From IMG/VR virus record IMGVR_UViG_3300018876_000008, positions 1-64,000 of that record: a stretch of DNA of 64,000 nt. One strand, given 5' to 3'. Both the position numbers and the translations under genes were made by a program. The notes under the pieces are model-generated. The model was not told where the DNA came from and ran no database searches. It saw only the letters and a program-made list of their open reading frames with translations. The DNA comes from a virus. Below are positions 1 to 11,105 of this stretch, one piece after another (position 1 is the first letter of the stretch; the number at the start of each line of letters is the position of its first letter).

Positions 1-3000
1 ACTAATACGCCTACAACAACTGCTGAGGTGACATCCACTCCAACGGTTACTCCTACTAATACTCCTACTCAGACTGCGGAAGTTACAACTACTCCGACAG
101 AAACTCCTACTAATACTCCTACTCAAACTGCTGAAGTAACATCAACACCAACAGTTACACCTACTAATACTCCAACTAATACATTGACTTCTACCCCAAC
201 GGGTACACCGGGAACCACACCTACTAACACGCCAACTCAGACTGCAGAAATAACATCTACTCCAACGGTTACTCCAACTAATACTCCAACTGTTACCGCT
301 GAAGTTACTCTAACACCAACTGAAACGCCTACTAATACTCCGACAGGAACTGCTGAGGTTACATCAACTCCTACTGTAACTCCAACAAATACCCCTACAA
401 ATACTTTGACCAACACTCCTACAGGTACACCAGGAACTACACCAACAAATACACCTACAACAACTGCAGAAATTACGTCAACACCAACGGTTACTCCAAC
501 TAATACTCCAACTGTTACCGCTGAAGTTACTCTAACCCCAACTGAAACACCAACTAATACTCCAACGCAAACTGCGGAAGTAACGAGTACACCTACTGTC
601 ACACCGACTAATACTCCTACTAATACTTTGACTAATACTCCTACGAGTACGCCAGGAACTACACCAACAAATACACCTACAGTAACTGCTGAGGTAACGA
701 GTACACCAACTGTTACGGTAACTAACACTCCTAGTGGTACGGCTCAGGTTTCTAGTACCCCTACAGTGACTCCAACAAATACTCCAACATTAACTCCGAC
801 TATTACTCCTACTGATACTCCAGGGGCAAGTGTTACACCAACACCAACAATAACTGATACTCCAACAGAAACACCGACCAACACACCAACACAAACATTA
901 ACACCATCACCAACGCCACCAGAACCTTCTTCAGGATGTACTGCAGTTATAACAACAGGTACAACTACTACATCAACACCGACACCTACTCCAACATTAA
1001 CACCAACACCACAGCCAGGTACACCTGTTGGTGGTGAAGTTACATTTATAATTGATGAGGGTTATTTTGATTGTGGTGAAGTTGCAAAATTAATTAACTG
1101 TAACCCCAATGAAAAAGACCAAGAATTTTATGTAACACTTCCAATAAGTTATAGTGGGGGTACAATAACTTCAGGTACTACATTTAATGGTACTATTGAT
1201 ACTATTGAAAGGTGTTTAACATTTGTGGAGGAAATTGAAGGTTCATCTACCCATATATTAACCTCAGTTAATAGTGTTGATGCGGATTGTAATGATTGTC
1301 AGACACCTGACCCAACGCCAACACCTAATATAATAAGTGTTTTTGAAAAATGTGGAGAGATTGGTTGTGTTGAAAATGATATAACATTTGGTGAACTAAC
1401 TAACCCAGAAGATATTGTGAATAATTGGACACGATTCTCATATTTTGCAAGTCATATATTCCCTGGTACAAATCAAGAAAGTGGGTTACAACCTAACGGA
1501 ACTATAATCACTAATGACCCACAGTATTATTTCTATACGGGAGTAACTAATACAAAATATTTAGGTGTTTATAATACAAACATGGTAGAAGGACAAAATA
1601 CTGGACCTGCCGGATTAGCAGCCCCATTCGGATGTACAGGATGTAATGCAGGGGGTGATAATGGTAAATTTTATTTTAACACAACGATAAATAAGTTTGT
1701 GGTTTGGTGGAATGTTGGTCAACCAGGGTGGGCTTGGACAACATTTAATCCAACAGTTAATTTAGGTCAGGCTTTGGGTAACCCAACAGCCTCACAATTA
1801 TTAACCACGTCAACTAATTGGAATGTACCACTTTTAACTAGTGGAGTAGGACAAACTAAATATACTGTTTCAGGTTCTTCAAATACAGTAGTCGGGGCTA
1901 TTGCCAAAATAACTAACGCTGGAGGTGTCCCTAAGATGATTGAGTGTTCACAAAACAGTGGGTTAAACAATGGATTTTATTCAACATGTGGATTTAGTAA
2001 TTATACTCATGAGGTTACAGTCGGAAGTACCGCAAACGATAATGATAATATTGGAATTGTTTTATCAACTATAAAAGATGATGAAGGTTTATATGGCCCT
2101 TCAGGTTCTACACAATCATTATTATTAAACTTTAATTCACAATATGATAGAGCGACTATAACCTATAATAGTAATGATAAAACATTGGCGTTTACTGATG
2201 GTACTGACTTTTCTTCATCAGTATGGCAAGGAACATCACCTTTCTCAGGTGACTCAAATAATTTAGGAACCCCAACGTACAATTTTTATTCAAAACAAGG
2301 TGATGTAAGAGTTAAGATTATTAAAACGGGAACAACAATAACTATATTTACCACTAAAATGATGGGTGATACTAGTACTATATTACCTCAGTGTACTGAT
2401 TGTGTGGAGCCTGGAGACCCTAACCCATATACTCAGTTAGTTTCTATAGACCTAAATGATGTAAATACTTGGACCGCGGCACCTGCTTACGCCACAGGTA
2501 ATGAATTAATTAAATTTGCGAATAAAGGTAAGATTGGATATCATACATATTCTCAACCAAAAACCCAATTTTATGATATTATATTCTCAGGTTCACAATT
2601 AACAAATACAGATACATTATACGGAATAAATGTTAATAATCCTGGAGCTAATAACGTATCTACATTTAATGAGGTACCGGGATGTTGGGAATATATACAA
2701 GATATCACGGGATACACTGGTAGTACATATTCATTAACATTAGATACGGGTTATCCAACATGTACTCAATGTCCAACAGATAATCAACCTTTACCTTCAC
2801 CAACACCACAACCTTCACCAACACCAACAGTACAGTATTCTTCATTGGGTACTTTCTTTGGTCTTCATGGGGGTGGTTCATCACAACCATGTGGAGCATT
2901 TAATGGTGGAAATGTACCATCTACAGAATATTTTACAGATGTAACCCCAGTCGCATTTTCAGGATGTCCGACAGGTAATTCTGTATATACTTATAATAGT

Positions 3001-3135
3001 TTTTCAGGAAATTATCAGTTAATTGGTAATGGAGCCTTTGTTTCAAGTGCGGGATGTGCATATAATGTTAGTGGAGGTGTCGTTACATCATTCTCGCCAT
3101 GTACGAATGGTGATTGTGGTCCGACAAGTTGTTAA
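1..3135 (+). CDS. Thr/Pro-rich repeat structural protein (5' end outside window)
   Basis: The reading frame is open from base 1, so the true start lies upstream of the window. The first third (to about base 1030) is a low-complexity Thr/Pro array of the TPTNTPT type, organised in 222-base super-repeats. The rest alternates globular segments with short Pro/Thr linkers such as PDPTPTP and [11 protein letters not shown]. Several globular segments end in a CxxC motif just before a linker (CNDC, CTDC, CTQC). There is no membrane segment. The following two genes share its modules, so the three are probably co-functioning virion surface or fibre proteins. A Thr/Pro stalk of this type could be O-glycosylated, but nothing in the sequence proves it. 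I recognise no named family. The role in host or surface binding is inferred from architecture and position. Confidence 0.8.
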   Translation, partial: TNTPTTTAEVTSTPTVTPTNTPTQTAEVTTTPTETPTNTPTQTAEVTSTPTVTPTNTPTNTLTSTPTGTPGTTPTNTPTQTAEITSTPTVTPTNTPTVTAEVTLTPTETPTNTPTGTAEVTSTPTVTPTNTPTNTLTNTPTGTPGTTPTNTPTTTAEITSTPTVTPTNTPTVTAEVTLTPTETPTNTPTQTAEVTSTPTVTPTNTPTNTLTNTPTSTPGTTPTNTPTVTAEVTSTPTVTVTNTPSGTAQVSSTPTVTPTNTPTLTPTITPTDTPGASVTPTPTITDTPTETPTNTPTQTLTPSPTPPEPSSGCTAVITTGTTTTSTPTPTPTLTPTPQPGTPVGGEVTFIIDEGYFDCGEVAKLINCNPNEKDQEFYVTLPISYSGGTITSGTTFNGTIDTIERCLTFVEEIEGSSTHILTSVNSVDADCNDCQTPDPTPTPNIISVFEKCGEIGCVENDITFGELTNPEDIVNNWTRFSYFASHIFPGTNQESGLQPNGTIITNDPQYYFYTGVTNTKYLGVYNTNMVEGQNTGPAGLAAPFGCTGCNAGGDNGKFYFNTTINKFVVWWNVGQPGWAWTTFNPTVNLGQALGNPTASQLLTTSTNWNVPLLTSGVGQTKYTVSGSSNTVVGAIAKITNAGGVPKMIECSQNSGLNNGFYSTCGFSNYTHEVTVGSTANDNDNIGIVLSTIKDDEGLYGPSGSTQSLLLNFNSQYDRATITYNSNDKTLAFTDGTDFSSSVWQGTSPFSGDSNNLGTPTYNFYSKQGDVRVKIIKTGTTITIFTTKMMGDTSTILPQCTDCVEPGDPNPYTQLVSIDLNDVNTWTAAPAYATGNELIKFANKGKIGYHTYSQPKTQFYDIIFSGSQLTNTDTLYGINVNNPGANNVSTFNEVPGCWEYIQDITGYTGSTYSLTLDTGYPTCTQCPTDNQPLPSPTPQPSPTPTVQYSSLGTFFGLHGGGSSQPCGAFNGGNVPSTEYFTDVTPVAFSGCPTGNSVYTYNSFSGNYQLIGNGAFVSSAGCAYNVSGGVVTSFSPCTNGDCGPTSC
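178..843 (+). repeat. 222-base coding super-repeat
   Basis: The tripeptide stretch NTLT recurs with its codon starting at bases 178, 400 and 622, exactly 222 bases (74 residues) apart. The surrounding Thr/Pro sequence repeats with the same period. The copies at 268-330 and 490-552 differ at only a few, mostly silent, positions. This indicates tandem duplication of the whole 74-residue unit on top of the shorter TPTNTPT periodicity. Confidence 0.85.
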
Positions 3136-3225
3136 AATTTAAACTAAAATGAATAAAAAAAGAAAGATACTTATAATAAAATAACATGTTCACTTAACAA
3201 TCGGAGTGATTATAATATATAAAAT

Positions 3226-5289
3226 ATGACAAATGTAACAATAAATACGGCATCAGGAACACCACCATTTAATATATGGATGGCAAATGATTGTACCCCT
3301 AATGCGACTACATTATTTGTTGATACAGTTACTGTATTTCCATATACTTTTACTGTACCTACACCGTATCAAAATGTACCATTTTGTGTTAAGTTAATTG
3401 ATAGTGATAATTGTGAGGTTTGTGAATGTTTTGGTTTTGGTCCAACTCCAACACCATCAGTTACTGCTACTGTTACTCCTACAAACACTAACACTCCTAC
3501 ACCTACACCAACTGTTACACCGTCAGGTCCATGTCCTACTCCGACCTATTATTACGGTTCATTTACAGGAAACGGATTTACAGATAGTGCGACATATACC
3601 TTATCTACTATATTACATAACGGAAGAGCTCAATGGGTGTCACCTAATAATGGGTCTATACAATGGACGGGAAATAGATGGGAAGTAACAGGATGGAATT
3701 TGGCTACATTAATATTTTATAATCTTAACCCCACTCCTAATTCACCCGATACGGTTAATTGGAACTATCAAGGATGTTTCCGAGGATTCACATGTGCAGT
3801 ATCATTTACCTCAAGTGGATGTGGTTACCCAACACCAACACCAACATCTACTGCCACAGAGACGCCGACAGTTACACCTACTATAACTGATACTCCTTCT
3901 ATTACTCCAACTAATACCCCTACTATTACTCAAACTGCAACACCAACTAACACTGCAGGTGTAAGTGCAACTCCAACTCCAACTAATACTTTAACACCAA
4001 CAGTAACAGCTGAGGTTACTCCTACCATAACTTCAACTATTACTGCAACACCGACTCAGACTCCTGAATCTACCCCTGGTACCACACCTACTAACACTCC
4101 TACAGTAACGGCTGAAGTTACGTCTACACCAACAGAAACACCTACTAATACTCCTACTCAAACTCCTGAATCTACTCCAGGTGTTACACCTACTAATACA
4201 CCAACGGTAACTGCTGAGGTAACGTTGACACCGACTCAAACTCCTGATGTTACACCTACTAATACTCCTACAGTAACTGCTGAAATAACACGAACACCAA
4301 CAGAAACACCTACAAATACACCAACAAGAACCCCTAAAGAAACTCTTACACCTACTCCGACTCCTGAGTCTACACCAAATCCTACAGATACGCCAACTAA
4401 TACACCAGAGGTGACACCGACTAATACTCAAACACAAACGCCTGAAGTCACTTCAACACCTACTAATACACCTGTAGTAACCCCTACAAGTACTCAAACT
4501 CCTACACCTACTAATGCCACTATATCGACATATATTGCATGTGCAGCAGACGCTACACCTAGTACAGGTGATTTAATGGTTGCACCAACATCTTTCAATA
4601 CTACAGTAACTGATGCTGATTTTGTCGAGTTTGAATTTACAATTACAAATGTTCAAAACCAAACATTTACTATTACCGAATGTTACAAAAAAATTGATTA
4701 TGATGAATCACAATCAATACTCAATCCAACTATAAGTGCTATTAATAGTGACTGTAGTAATGGTACTAAATGTGAAGTAGTACATGTATTGGCTGAAGGT
4801 TGTACTGGTGGAAAAAATATAATAGTACAAATGGGAACGGCTTACGCAGCCACATTAGTGAGTGGTGATACTTTAAGTGCGGCTAGATTAGCGGGAATTG
4901 CATCAGTCGCGACTCCGATTATACAGACTCAAGGTACTAATACTTGTTATACTTTAGGTGGTAAGACTAGTGTTATAACTACTAGTCAAAATAATAATTC
5001 TACGGGTGTTGATTGGACTGATACATCAAATAGAACAGCAGTCGTGACTAATTGTTCAGACAATTATTGCGGTTGTAAAACAGGATTTACAGTTCTAAAT
5101 TCTAGTAGTTCACCAATAACACTAAACGCTAAAGTTTGTGCGGGTGACACAATTCAATTAACTATTCCAGCTTCAGGTGAATTAACTGTTAATGATTGTA
5201 TAAACATGAATGCTTTTTGGGTGGCAGTATTAAGTAGTGGTAGTACATCGTTTATCACTATTGGACCCGGAACTTATAACGACTGTTAA
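3226..5289 (+). CDS. Thr/Pro-rich repeat structural protein 2
   Basis: This 687-residue protein begins with a short globular domain ending in a Cys-rich CEVCEC segment. A Pro/Thr linker follows, then a globular module of about 95 residues containing WEVTGW, then a long Thr/Pro array (about residues 205-430) like that of the preceding gene. The C-terminal domain of about 250 residues is globular with many Cys residues. The 95-residue module is related to one in the next gene (WWEVTPW). The start at 3226 follows an AT-rich leader of 90 bases after the previous stop. The protein is probably an extended virion surface protein with binding domains on a stalk. That role is inferred, and no named family is recognised. 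Confidence 0.8.
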   Translation: MTNVTINTASGTPPFNIWMANDCTPNATTLFVDTVTVFPYTFTVPTPYQNVPFCVKLIDSDNCEVCECFGFGPTPTPSVTATVTPTNTNTPTPTPTVTPSGPCPTPTYYYGSFTGNGFTDSATYTLSTILHNGRAQWVSPNNGSIQWTGNRWEVTGWNLATLIFYNLNPTPNSPDTVNWNYQGCFRGFTCAVSFTSSGCGYPTPTPTSTATETPTVTPTITDTPSITPTNTPTITQTATPTNTAGVSATPTPTNTLTPTVTAEVTPTITSTITATPTQTPESTPGTTPTNTPTVTAEVTSTPTETPTNTPTQTPESTPGVTPTNTPTVTAEVTLTPTQTPDVTPTNTPTVTAEITRTPTETPTNTPTRTPKETLTPTPTPESTPNPTDTPTNTPEVTPTNTQTQTPEVTSTPTNTPVVTPTSTQTPTPTNATISTYIACAADATPSTGDLMVAPTSFNTTVTDADFVEFEFTITNVQNQTFTITECYKKIDYDESQSILNPTISAINSDCSNGTKCEVVHVLAEGCTGGKNIIVQMGTAYAATLVSGDTLSAARLAGIASVATPIIQTQGTNTCYTLGGKTSVITTSQNNNSTGVDWTDTSNRTAVVTNCSDNYCGCKTGFTVLNSSSSPITLNAKVCAGDTIQLTIPASGELTVNDCINMNAFWVAVLSSGSTSFITIGPGTYNDC

Positions 5290-5305
5290 TTAAAAAATAA
5301 ATAAA

Positions 5306-7228
5306 ATGGCAACACTATCAGGAAATAATTGTACAATAATAACCATCATACCGATGGAGGTTGAATGTAAAATAACAGATGCGTCCTCACCGACAGCGAC
5401 AGATGGTATTGCAGAAGTTCAAATATTAGGAGGTACTGCTCCATATACTATTCAATGGAGTAATGGTGGACAAGGTACTACTATAACAAATTTATCACCT
5501 GGAACTTATTCTGCAACAGTTACAGATTATTATGGTGATTACGTTGTAACAACTTCTTGTGTCGTAGGTTCATCTACAAGTATTTTTTATCAATTTGATG
5601 AATGTGATGGAGGTCCGACCGTTTATGTTTCAGGAAGCACATATGACCCTCCATTTCCTAATTTTAAACCAATTATTAAATTTAATGAAATTTCAGGTTG
5701 TTTTGAATTTATAGGGCCTATTTCGAGTGCGGGACTACCTTACTCAGATTTAACAATATCTAATTCTTATACAACTTGTGATGCATGTAATCCGCCAACT
5801 CCAACACCATTACCACAAGGAGACCTATGTTTATTTAGTCCTCAACTTGGTGTACAATATGATTTTGAAGCAAACGGTACTGATAATAACGGAAACTTCC
5901 AATGGATTAATACAGCTAATGGTTTAGTTATGAGTTATAATGTCACTAATGGTTGGTGGGAAGTTACCCCATGGAGTAATGTGGGTACAGGTACTATGAA
6001 TTTAATACAGAGTCCACCAAATACTCTACCTATTGGTAGTGATTGGGAAAACATGGGAGGTAACCCTAAGTTTACTTGGCAAGTTCAAACGGGACTTTGT
6101 GGTTCCTTACCTCTTTCATTAAACTTAAGTGTATCTCAACCTAATTGTGAAGGGGAAAACGGTAGTGTTATAATGACTGCTTCAGAAGGTGTACCACCAT
6201 ATCAATATAAGATAGATGGAATTACGCCGTATCAAGGTTCAGGAGTGTTTAATAATGTGGCGCCAGGTTCCTACACTGCAACAGTTCAAGATAGTGATAC
6301 ACCTCCAAGTACTACAAGTGTGAATTTTGTGATTGATACTGGAGAGTCAGCAACAATATATGATGTAATATTAACTAAAACTCCTACAATTACAACGGTT
6401 AATGAACCTCAAAATTCTGTTACTATAAGTTATGACTACGCAGTAACTGTTAGTCCTACTACATTACCTGCAGGAGTTGAAATTAGTCTAAATTTAAGAT
6501 TTAATCATACAGAAGAAAGAAAGGCACCGATAGATAGTACTTCAGCTATCTTTACGACATTTATAGTGGGTAATGCGGATGGGTTCCCTATGACATTTAC
6601 GCAAAGTGCTCAAGATGTAAATCCTGGAGAAAATTGTCAAGACATTTATATTGGGGATATTACAACATATACTAGTACGTCAAATACAATATCAATCACT
6701 CAGGGTTCTACAGTAACGGGTACTGTTACACAGGCAGTTGATTTAAATACAGTATCCCCTAATTGTTATTGTCCGACCGTTGGTATTAATCAAGTTAGCT
6801 TTAATGCTGAGAACTTAGTTCTGGCGGGAAGTAACTGTGGTACTTTAGGTAATATTAAAAGTAACACCATAACAGAATCAGTCACAAGAAGTGGATGTGG
6901 AGGTCAACCATCAGGTGAGTCACCGATATTTGTTTCACAGGGTACTACGATATGTAATATTTTCTGTAGTCAAAATTTCTTAGTTAATAGTCAGAAAACT
7001 TGTGATGGAGACCCATTACAACCTACATTTATATATGGTATTTCGAATGGTATAGAGGGAGGATATTACGCTTATTGGAGTTCATCAACAGAGACACCTA
7101 ACGGACAATTTAGAATTGCAAAATTACAAACTGCGACATCAGGTCCAAATGTGGGATTATTTGGTCAAGTGATAGCTCTGTATGGTGGTCAATGTAGTTC
7201 AACTACCGGTGAATGTATACCACTATAA
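5306..7228 (+). CDS. Virion surface protein with SprB-like repeats
   Basis: The 640-residue product has two segments resembling the SprB repeat of flavobacterial gliding adhesins. The first, near residues 15-75, has GGTAPYTIQWSNGG followed by LSPGTYSATVTD. The second, near residues 270-340, has EGVPPYQYKIDG followed by VAPGSYTATVQD. Between them lie a module ending in CDAC and a linker PPTPTPLP, then the WWEVTPW module shared with the preceding gene. SprB-type repeats are known mainly from Bacteroidetes surface adhesins. Their presence here supports a Bacteroidetes host and an adhesive role. The gene sits 16 bases after the previous stop, so the two are probably co-transcribed. Confidence 0.75.
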   Translation: MATLSGNNCTIITIIPMEVECKITDASSPTATDGIAEVQILGGTAPYTIQWSNGGQGTTITNLSPGTYSATVTDYYGDYVVTTSCVVGSSTSIFYQFDECDGGPTVYVSGSTYDPPFPNFKPIIKFNEISGCFEFIGPISSAGLPYSDLTISNSYTTCDACNPPTPTPLPQGDLCLFSPQLGVQYDFEANGTDNNGNFQWINTANGLVMSYNVTNGWWEVTPWSNVGTGTMNLIQSPPNTLPIGSDWENMGGNPKFTWQVQTGLCGSLPLSLNLSVSQPNCEGENGSVIMTASEGVPPYQYKIDGITPYQGSGVFNNVAPGSYTATVQDSDTPPSTTSVNFVIDTGESATIYDVILTKTPTITTVNEPQNSVTISYDYAVTVSPTTLPAGVEISLNLRFNHTEERKAPIDSTSAIFTTFIVGNADGFPMTFTQSAQDVNPGENCQDIYIGDITTYTSTSNTISITQGSTVTGTVTQAVDLNTVSPNCYCPTVGINQVSFNAENLVLAGSNCGTLGNIKSNTITESVTRSGCGGQPSGESPIFVSQGTTICNIFCSQNFLVNSQKTCDGDPLQPTFIYGISNGIEGGYYAYWSSSTETPNGQFRIAKLQTATSGPNVGLFGQVIALYGGQCSSTTGECIPL

Positions 7229-7277
7229 TAAAATGAATAAAATTAATAAAATTTAATAATAAAACTATTTATAAAAC

Positions 7278-9524
7278 ATGGGATATATAATTAAAGATAC
7301 AGCAGCGTTAATTAACAGTAAGTTGACTGATGCTGGAAGGAAAAAAATATCTGAAGGAGCATTTAATGTTTCTTACTTCCAAGTCGGAGACAGTGAGGTA
7401 TGTTATGACTGTATACCTAGTTCTAATTTATCAACAGGTATGGTTTTGGATGCGGAATATAACGCACAAAATCTATCACCATTACCTGAGAAGAATAAAG
7501 CAAATGTTAAATATCCGTTACTAGTTACTACACAATCTACTAATACATATGGTATTCCTATTCCTGAACCTCAGATTGATAACATTTATAATACTGCAGC
7601 CACGTTAGGGTTTTTTACAGGGGAAACATCATTTTCTTTTAGTAACATTAAAGACCATAGTTTCACCGCATTTACATCAAGTGCTTATACGATAAACCCT
7701 AATTATGTAATACCGATGGGTACTTTAAATTCAGGTAATACAGTTAGTTTAAATGCGTCTATAATTAATAGTGGAGTAACAGGAACTGTTATTTCTAATC
7801 ATATAATGACAGTTTACTTCTCAGATAATAGTACACAACCAATAAGTAATAACTATCCTGTATTAACATATAAAGTTATAGATATAACAGGTACAACATC
7901 AGGGAATACAGGACCAATAACAGTAAAAGTAGATAGACAATTACCCGACTTACAAAGTATGGGATATGTAGGAGATGCTAGAGTTATATTTTATCCAACA
8001 GGGATGACAGAAATATACGATACCTATACTCCTGAATTTTATTGGAATCAAGACGCAATTAACTTTGAAAGTAATTGTGATATATCTAATTTTTATGTAA
8101 AAGTGTGGAATATGAATATTCCGTGGACAGAAAATCCTGCAGGTTTATTCTCTAACACTTATCAAGGATATGAACAATTTGGTTCTACAGGATATACGGG
8201 TACAAAAGAATATTTAGGTTATAATTCAAATACGGGTCAAACTGATACTGATTCAACTTATTATTATAATTCATTTTCTGAAAAAGTTATTTTATCACCT
8301 TCGGACCAAAAATCTATAGCGATTGTACATTATACTAATCAATCAATAGATAATTTTTATGGTGAAAAATTTGCCTTAACTTATACTGATACTAATTTTG
8401 ATATATCAGGACAAACAGGACCCGCAAGACGATTCAGAGTTAATGTACCAACATTGATGTGGCATAAATCTAGTGGAGGTACAATGGGACAAACCTTCTA
8501 TGTTGACCCTGATGGATTTGAAAAAGAAAATTTATTTCAACCACACTATATAGAATCCAACGTTAATACGGATATGAATAATCCTGGTATTAGATATTAT
8601 CATTTATGGGACACTAACCCTAATACAAATGGTTTTCCTAATAGGGTTGGTAAGGTATGGCCTGATTTTAAAATGATAACATTCGATGATGATGAGATTA
8701 TAGCGTCACTAAGTTACAAGTCTAATAGAAACTGGACATTACCCGCACCTAAATTAGGATTAATTGTACCTAACACATTTAATGGTACTACGGGTAGTGA
8801 TACAGGATTACTATCAGGTACCACAGAGTGTCTTTGGTTAACATATAGATTTAATCACTCAGCATTTACAGAATCTTTACACTGTAACTATTATACTCAG
8901 ATATGTGGAACTGACCCTGATTGTCCACCTGACACTGCAGACGTAACTATTAGGTTTGGTAATGAGTTTCCGTTTTTAGTTAGCGATGGTAGTCAATCAG
9001 GATTCTCTGCTAATGATATTATAATTTTAGCTCAAAAAGTTGTTAATGGTGAAAAACCTGACCCTACAGAATGGTATGAAATCGATATGACAAGTCAATT
9101 AAGTGGAACATCTGTTAGTGGAAACATTACAGTTTCTGGTCTAACAGGTAGTACATTAGTACTTAATAAAACTATGTATGATGATGCAGTTTCTAATGGA
9201 GACCAATATGATTTATCAAATTATATTGACCTTCCTACAAATAATGAACCTGAACCAACTTTAAACTTTGGAGATGAATATTATTTTTATGGTAATATTT
9301 CATCAGATATACAAGCCACAATTTATGTGATGAATTATAAATGTAATTTAGGACCTACTCAATTCTTAACTTCTCAAAATCCAACATGGTCTACTGCTGA
9401 TTCACCATATATTACTGAAGTTGGACTTTACGATTCTAATAAAGAACTTATGATTATATCTAAGATACAATCCCCTGAAAAAAGACAGGGTATACAACAG
9501 TATAGTATAAAGTTAGATTTTTAA
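7278..9524 (+). CDS. Putative virion structural protein
   Basis: The 748-residue protein begins MGYIIKDTAALINSKLTDAGRKK, printed here in part as IIKDTAALINSKLTDAGRKK. This opening resembles large structural proteins of T4-like marine phages, and the next segment is NVSYFQVGDSEV. The remainder is beta-rich, with many Asn, Thr and Gly residues and no membrane helix. It closes the run of late structural genes and is followed after 9 bases by the resolvase gene. I assign it to the virion, perhaps the baseplate or tail periphery, from sequence style and position only. A TATTTATAA box lies 3 bases before the start codon, which is too close for an ordinary late promoter. Confidence 0.6.
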   Translation: MGYIIKDTAALINSKLTDAGRKKISEGAFNVSYFQVGDSEVCYDCIPSSNLSTGMVLDAEYNAQNLSPLPEKNKANVKYPLLVTTQSTNTYGIPIPEPQIDNIYNTAATLGFFTGETSFSFSNIKDHSFTAFTSSAYTINPNYVIPMGTLNSGNTVSLNASIINSGVTGTVISNHIMTVYFSDNSTQPISNNYPVLTYKVIDITGTTSGNTGPITVKVDRQLPDLQSMGYVGDARVIFYPTGMTEIYDTYTPEFYWNQDAINFESNCDISNFYVKVWNMNIPWTENPAGLFSNTYQGYEQFGSTGYTGTKEYLGYNSNTGQTDTDSTYYYNSFSEKVILSPSDQKSIAIVHYTNQSIDNFYGEKFALTYTDTNFDISGQTGPARRFRVNVPTLMWHKSSGGTMGQTFYVDPDGFEKENLFQPHYIESNVNTDMNNPGIRYYHLWDTNPNTNGFPNRVGKVWPDFKMITFDDDEIIASLSYKSNRNWTLPAPKLGLIVPNTFNGTTGSDTGLLSGTTECLWLTYRFNHSAFTESLHCNYYTQICGTDPDCPPDTADVTIRFGNEFPFLVSDGSQSGFSANDIIILAQKVVNGEKPDPTEWYEIDMTSQLSGTSVSGNITVSGLTGSTLVLNKTMYDDAVSNGDQYDLSNYIDLPTNNEPEPTLNFGDEYYFYGNISSDIQATIYVMNYKCNLGPTQFLTSQNPTWSTADSPYITEVGLYDSNKELMIISKIQSPEKRQGIQQYSIKLDF

Positions 9525-9533
9525 AATAATCAT

Positions 9534-10136
9534 ATGTCAAAACAAGAATTAAATAACACCCCTAAGGTATTAGGGTTGGATATATCTACAAAAACAATCG
9601 GATGGGCATTGTTTGATAATAACACTCAAAAATTATTAGAGTTAACACATTTTTCACCTATTATTAAACCTAAACCTGAAGAAAAAATAGAAGAATTACT
9701 TCTTAAAGTGGATGGTTTTAAGGAGAAGATTGAAGGTTACAAAGATTTAAATATTGAAAGAGTTGTAATTGAAGAACCACTTTTAAACTCAAATAATATA
9801 TGGACTGTAGGTACGTTATTGAGATATAATTCAATGATTTCAAGAGTAATATATGAAGTATTAGGTATTATACCTAATTACATATCTACATATAATTCAC
9901 GTAAATTTGCATGGCCTGACTTAGTTAATGATAATGGTAAGGGTAAAAAAGTATTATTTGGAGGACTTCCTAAAACTATCGATAAAAAAGAAATAGTTTG
10001 GAAAAAAGTTGCAGATGCGGAACCACAAATTGTTTGGTTGTATACTCGAAATAATACTTTAAAGAAAGAATGTTTTGACCAGGCGGACGCTTACACATGT
10101 GTCCAAGGTTATATGAAACAACAAGGTCTTTGGTAA
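9534..10136 (+). CDS. RuvC-like Holliday junction resolvase
   Basis: The 200-residue protein has the RNase H-fold pattern of RuvC nucleases. Asp16 lies in GLDISTKTIGWA, the Glu pair 80-81 in VVIEEP, and a C-terminal acidic pair (Asp182, Asp185) in FDQADAYTC. These residues would bind two Mg ions and cut four-way DNA junctions. T4 resolves junctions with the unrelated endonuclease VII, so this phage has apparently taken a RuvC-type enzyme for debranching DNA before packaging. It stands directly before the primase gene, which fits a replication and recombination role. Another RNase H-fold nuclease function remains possible. Confidence 0.75.
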   Translation: MSKQELNNTPKVLGLDISTKTIGWALFDNNTQKLLELTHFSPIIKPKPEEKIEELLLKVDGFKEKIEGYKDLNIERVVIEEPLLNSNNIWTVGTLLRYNSMISRVIYEVLGIIPNYISTYNSRKFAWPDLVNDNGKGKKVLFGGLPKTIDKKEIVWKKVADAEPQIVWLYTRNNTLKKECFDQADAYTCVQGYMKQQGLW

Positions 10137-10168
10137 TTTGATTTTTATTTTCTTTTAAACTATACTTA
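10137..10168 (+). promoter_or_regulatory. Possible Bacteroidetes-type promoter
   Basis: TTTG at 10137-10140 is followed after 20 bases by TATACTTA at 10161-10168, an imperfect TAnnTTTG box. It sits in the gap before the primase start at 10176. The missing final TTTG makes this a weak call. Confidence 0.3.
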
Positions 10169-10175
10169 GTCCTGT

Positions 10176-11105
10176 ATGGACAATCAAGATGATTTATTGG
10201 TAGTTGATTTGTTAGTCAACATATTTGGTAACTCCCATTTACATAATGAAATGAGGGGACAAATATCTTTTGATTGCCCTGTATGTTCACACGATATTAA
10301 AGGGTTAGATAAAGGTGATGGTAAAGGTAATTTAGAAATAAACTACTCACAACATGTTTATAAATGTTGGGCTTGTGCGGAAACTCATGGTACCCATGGA
10401 CATTTAGGTAGACTTATAGATAAATATGGTACCAAAAAAGACAAACAATTCTATACTTTAGTAAGACCCGATGAGTTTGTTAGGGATAGTAGAAAGTATA
10501 AGGTACTAAAGTTACCAAAAGAATACCAAAGATTTGATGAAGTAAATCCTATATATCCTCCAAGAGCACAAGCATATAATTATTTAAAAAGAAGAGGAAT
10601 TACGGATAGTATCATTAAAAAGTATGATATTGGTTTCGCAAATGGCGGAGATTATTCAGGGAGGATTATTGTTCCATCTTTTGACCAAGATGGGATACTT
10701 AACTATTTTGTTGCACGTAGTTGGAATAAATATTCTAAACTAAAATACAAAAATCCTGAAGCTCCCAAAGAACTGTTAATCTTTAACGAGAGTCGAATTA
10801 ATTGGGAGGAAGATATATGGATTGTTGAAGGTGTGTTTGATAGTTTTTTTGTACCTAATTCTATTCCTCTATTAGGTAAATTTATTTCTGAAAAGTTATG
10901 GGAGACTCTTTATGATAAATCTAAAGGGAGAATAAAAATATGTTTAGACCCTGATGCTTGGGAGGATGCTAAAGGTTTATATTATAAATTAAGTGGGGGT
11001 AAATTATATGGTAAAATAGATATAATTAAACTACCCGATGGTAAAGACTTAGGTGACTTAAGAGGGGTTATACCTGATGGGTGTTATATAAAATTAGAAA
11101 AATGA
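10176..11105 (+). CDS. DNA primase (DnaG/gp61-like)
   Basis: The 309-residue protein begins with a zinc-binding domain: Cys34 and Cys37 in CPVCSH, Cys64 and Cys67 in KCWACAE. A Toprim-type catalytic core follows, with the conserved Glu in WIVEGVFD near residue 217 and the acidic segment CLDPDAW near residue 256. It is expected to synthesise RNA primers for lagging-strand replication with a helicase not seen in this window. It is short compared with bacterial DnaG, as phage primases usually are, and lacks the C-terminal helicase-binding domain. The next gene overlaps its 3' end by 25 bases, indicating a shared transcript. Confidence 0.85.
   Translation: MDNQDDLLVVDLLVNIFGNSHLHNEMRGQISFDCPVCSHDIKGLDKGDGKGNLEINYSQHVYKCWACAETHGTHGHLGRLIDKYGTKKDKQFYTLVRPDEFVRDSRKYKVLKLPKEYQRFDEVNPIYPPRAQAYNYLKRRGITDSIIKKYDIGFANGGDYSGRIIVPSFDQDGILNYFVARSWNKYSKLKYKNPEAPKELLIFNESRINWEEDIWIVEGVFDSFFVPNSIPLLGKFISEKLWETLYDKSKGRIKICLDPDAWEDAKGLYYKLSGGKLYGKIDIIKLPDGKDLGDLRGVIPDGCYIKLEK

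Noticed and set aside
28-30. GTG at 28 as the start of the first Thr/Pro-rich protein
   Set aside because: The frame is open and keeps the same repeat back to base 1, so the gene starts upstream of the window.
237-728. Long open frame on the minus strand opposite the Thr/Pro array
   Set aside because: It encodes only a Val/Gly repeat that mirrors the ACT/CCT-rich coding strand. It is a shadow of the real gene, as are the similar minus-strand frames at 4033-4437 and opposite the collagen genes.
178-843. CRISPR-like or satellite repeat
   Set aside because: The repeats are in frame, coding and without unique spacers, so they are protein repeats.
7266-7274. Late-type TATTTATAA box before the gene at 7278
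   Set aside because: It ends 3 bases before the start codon, leaving no room for a start site and leader unless the mRNA is leaderless.
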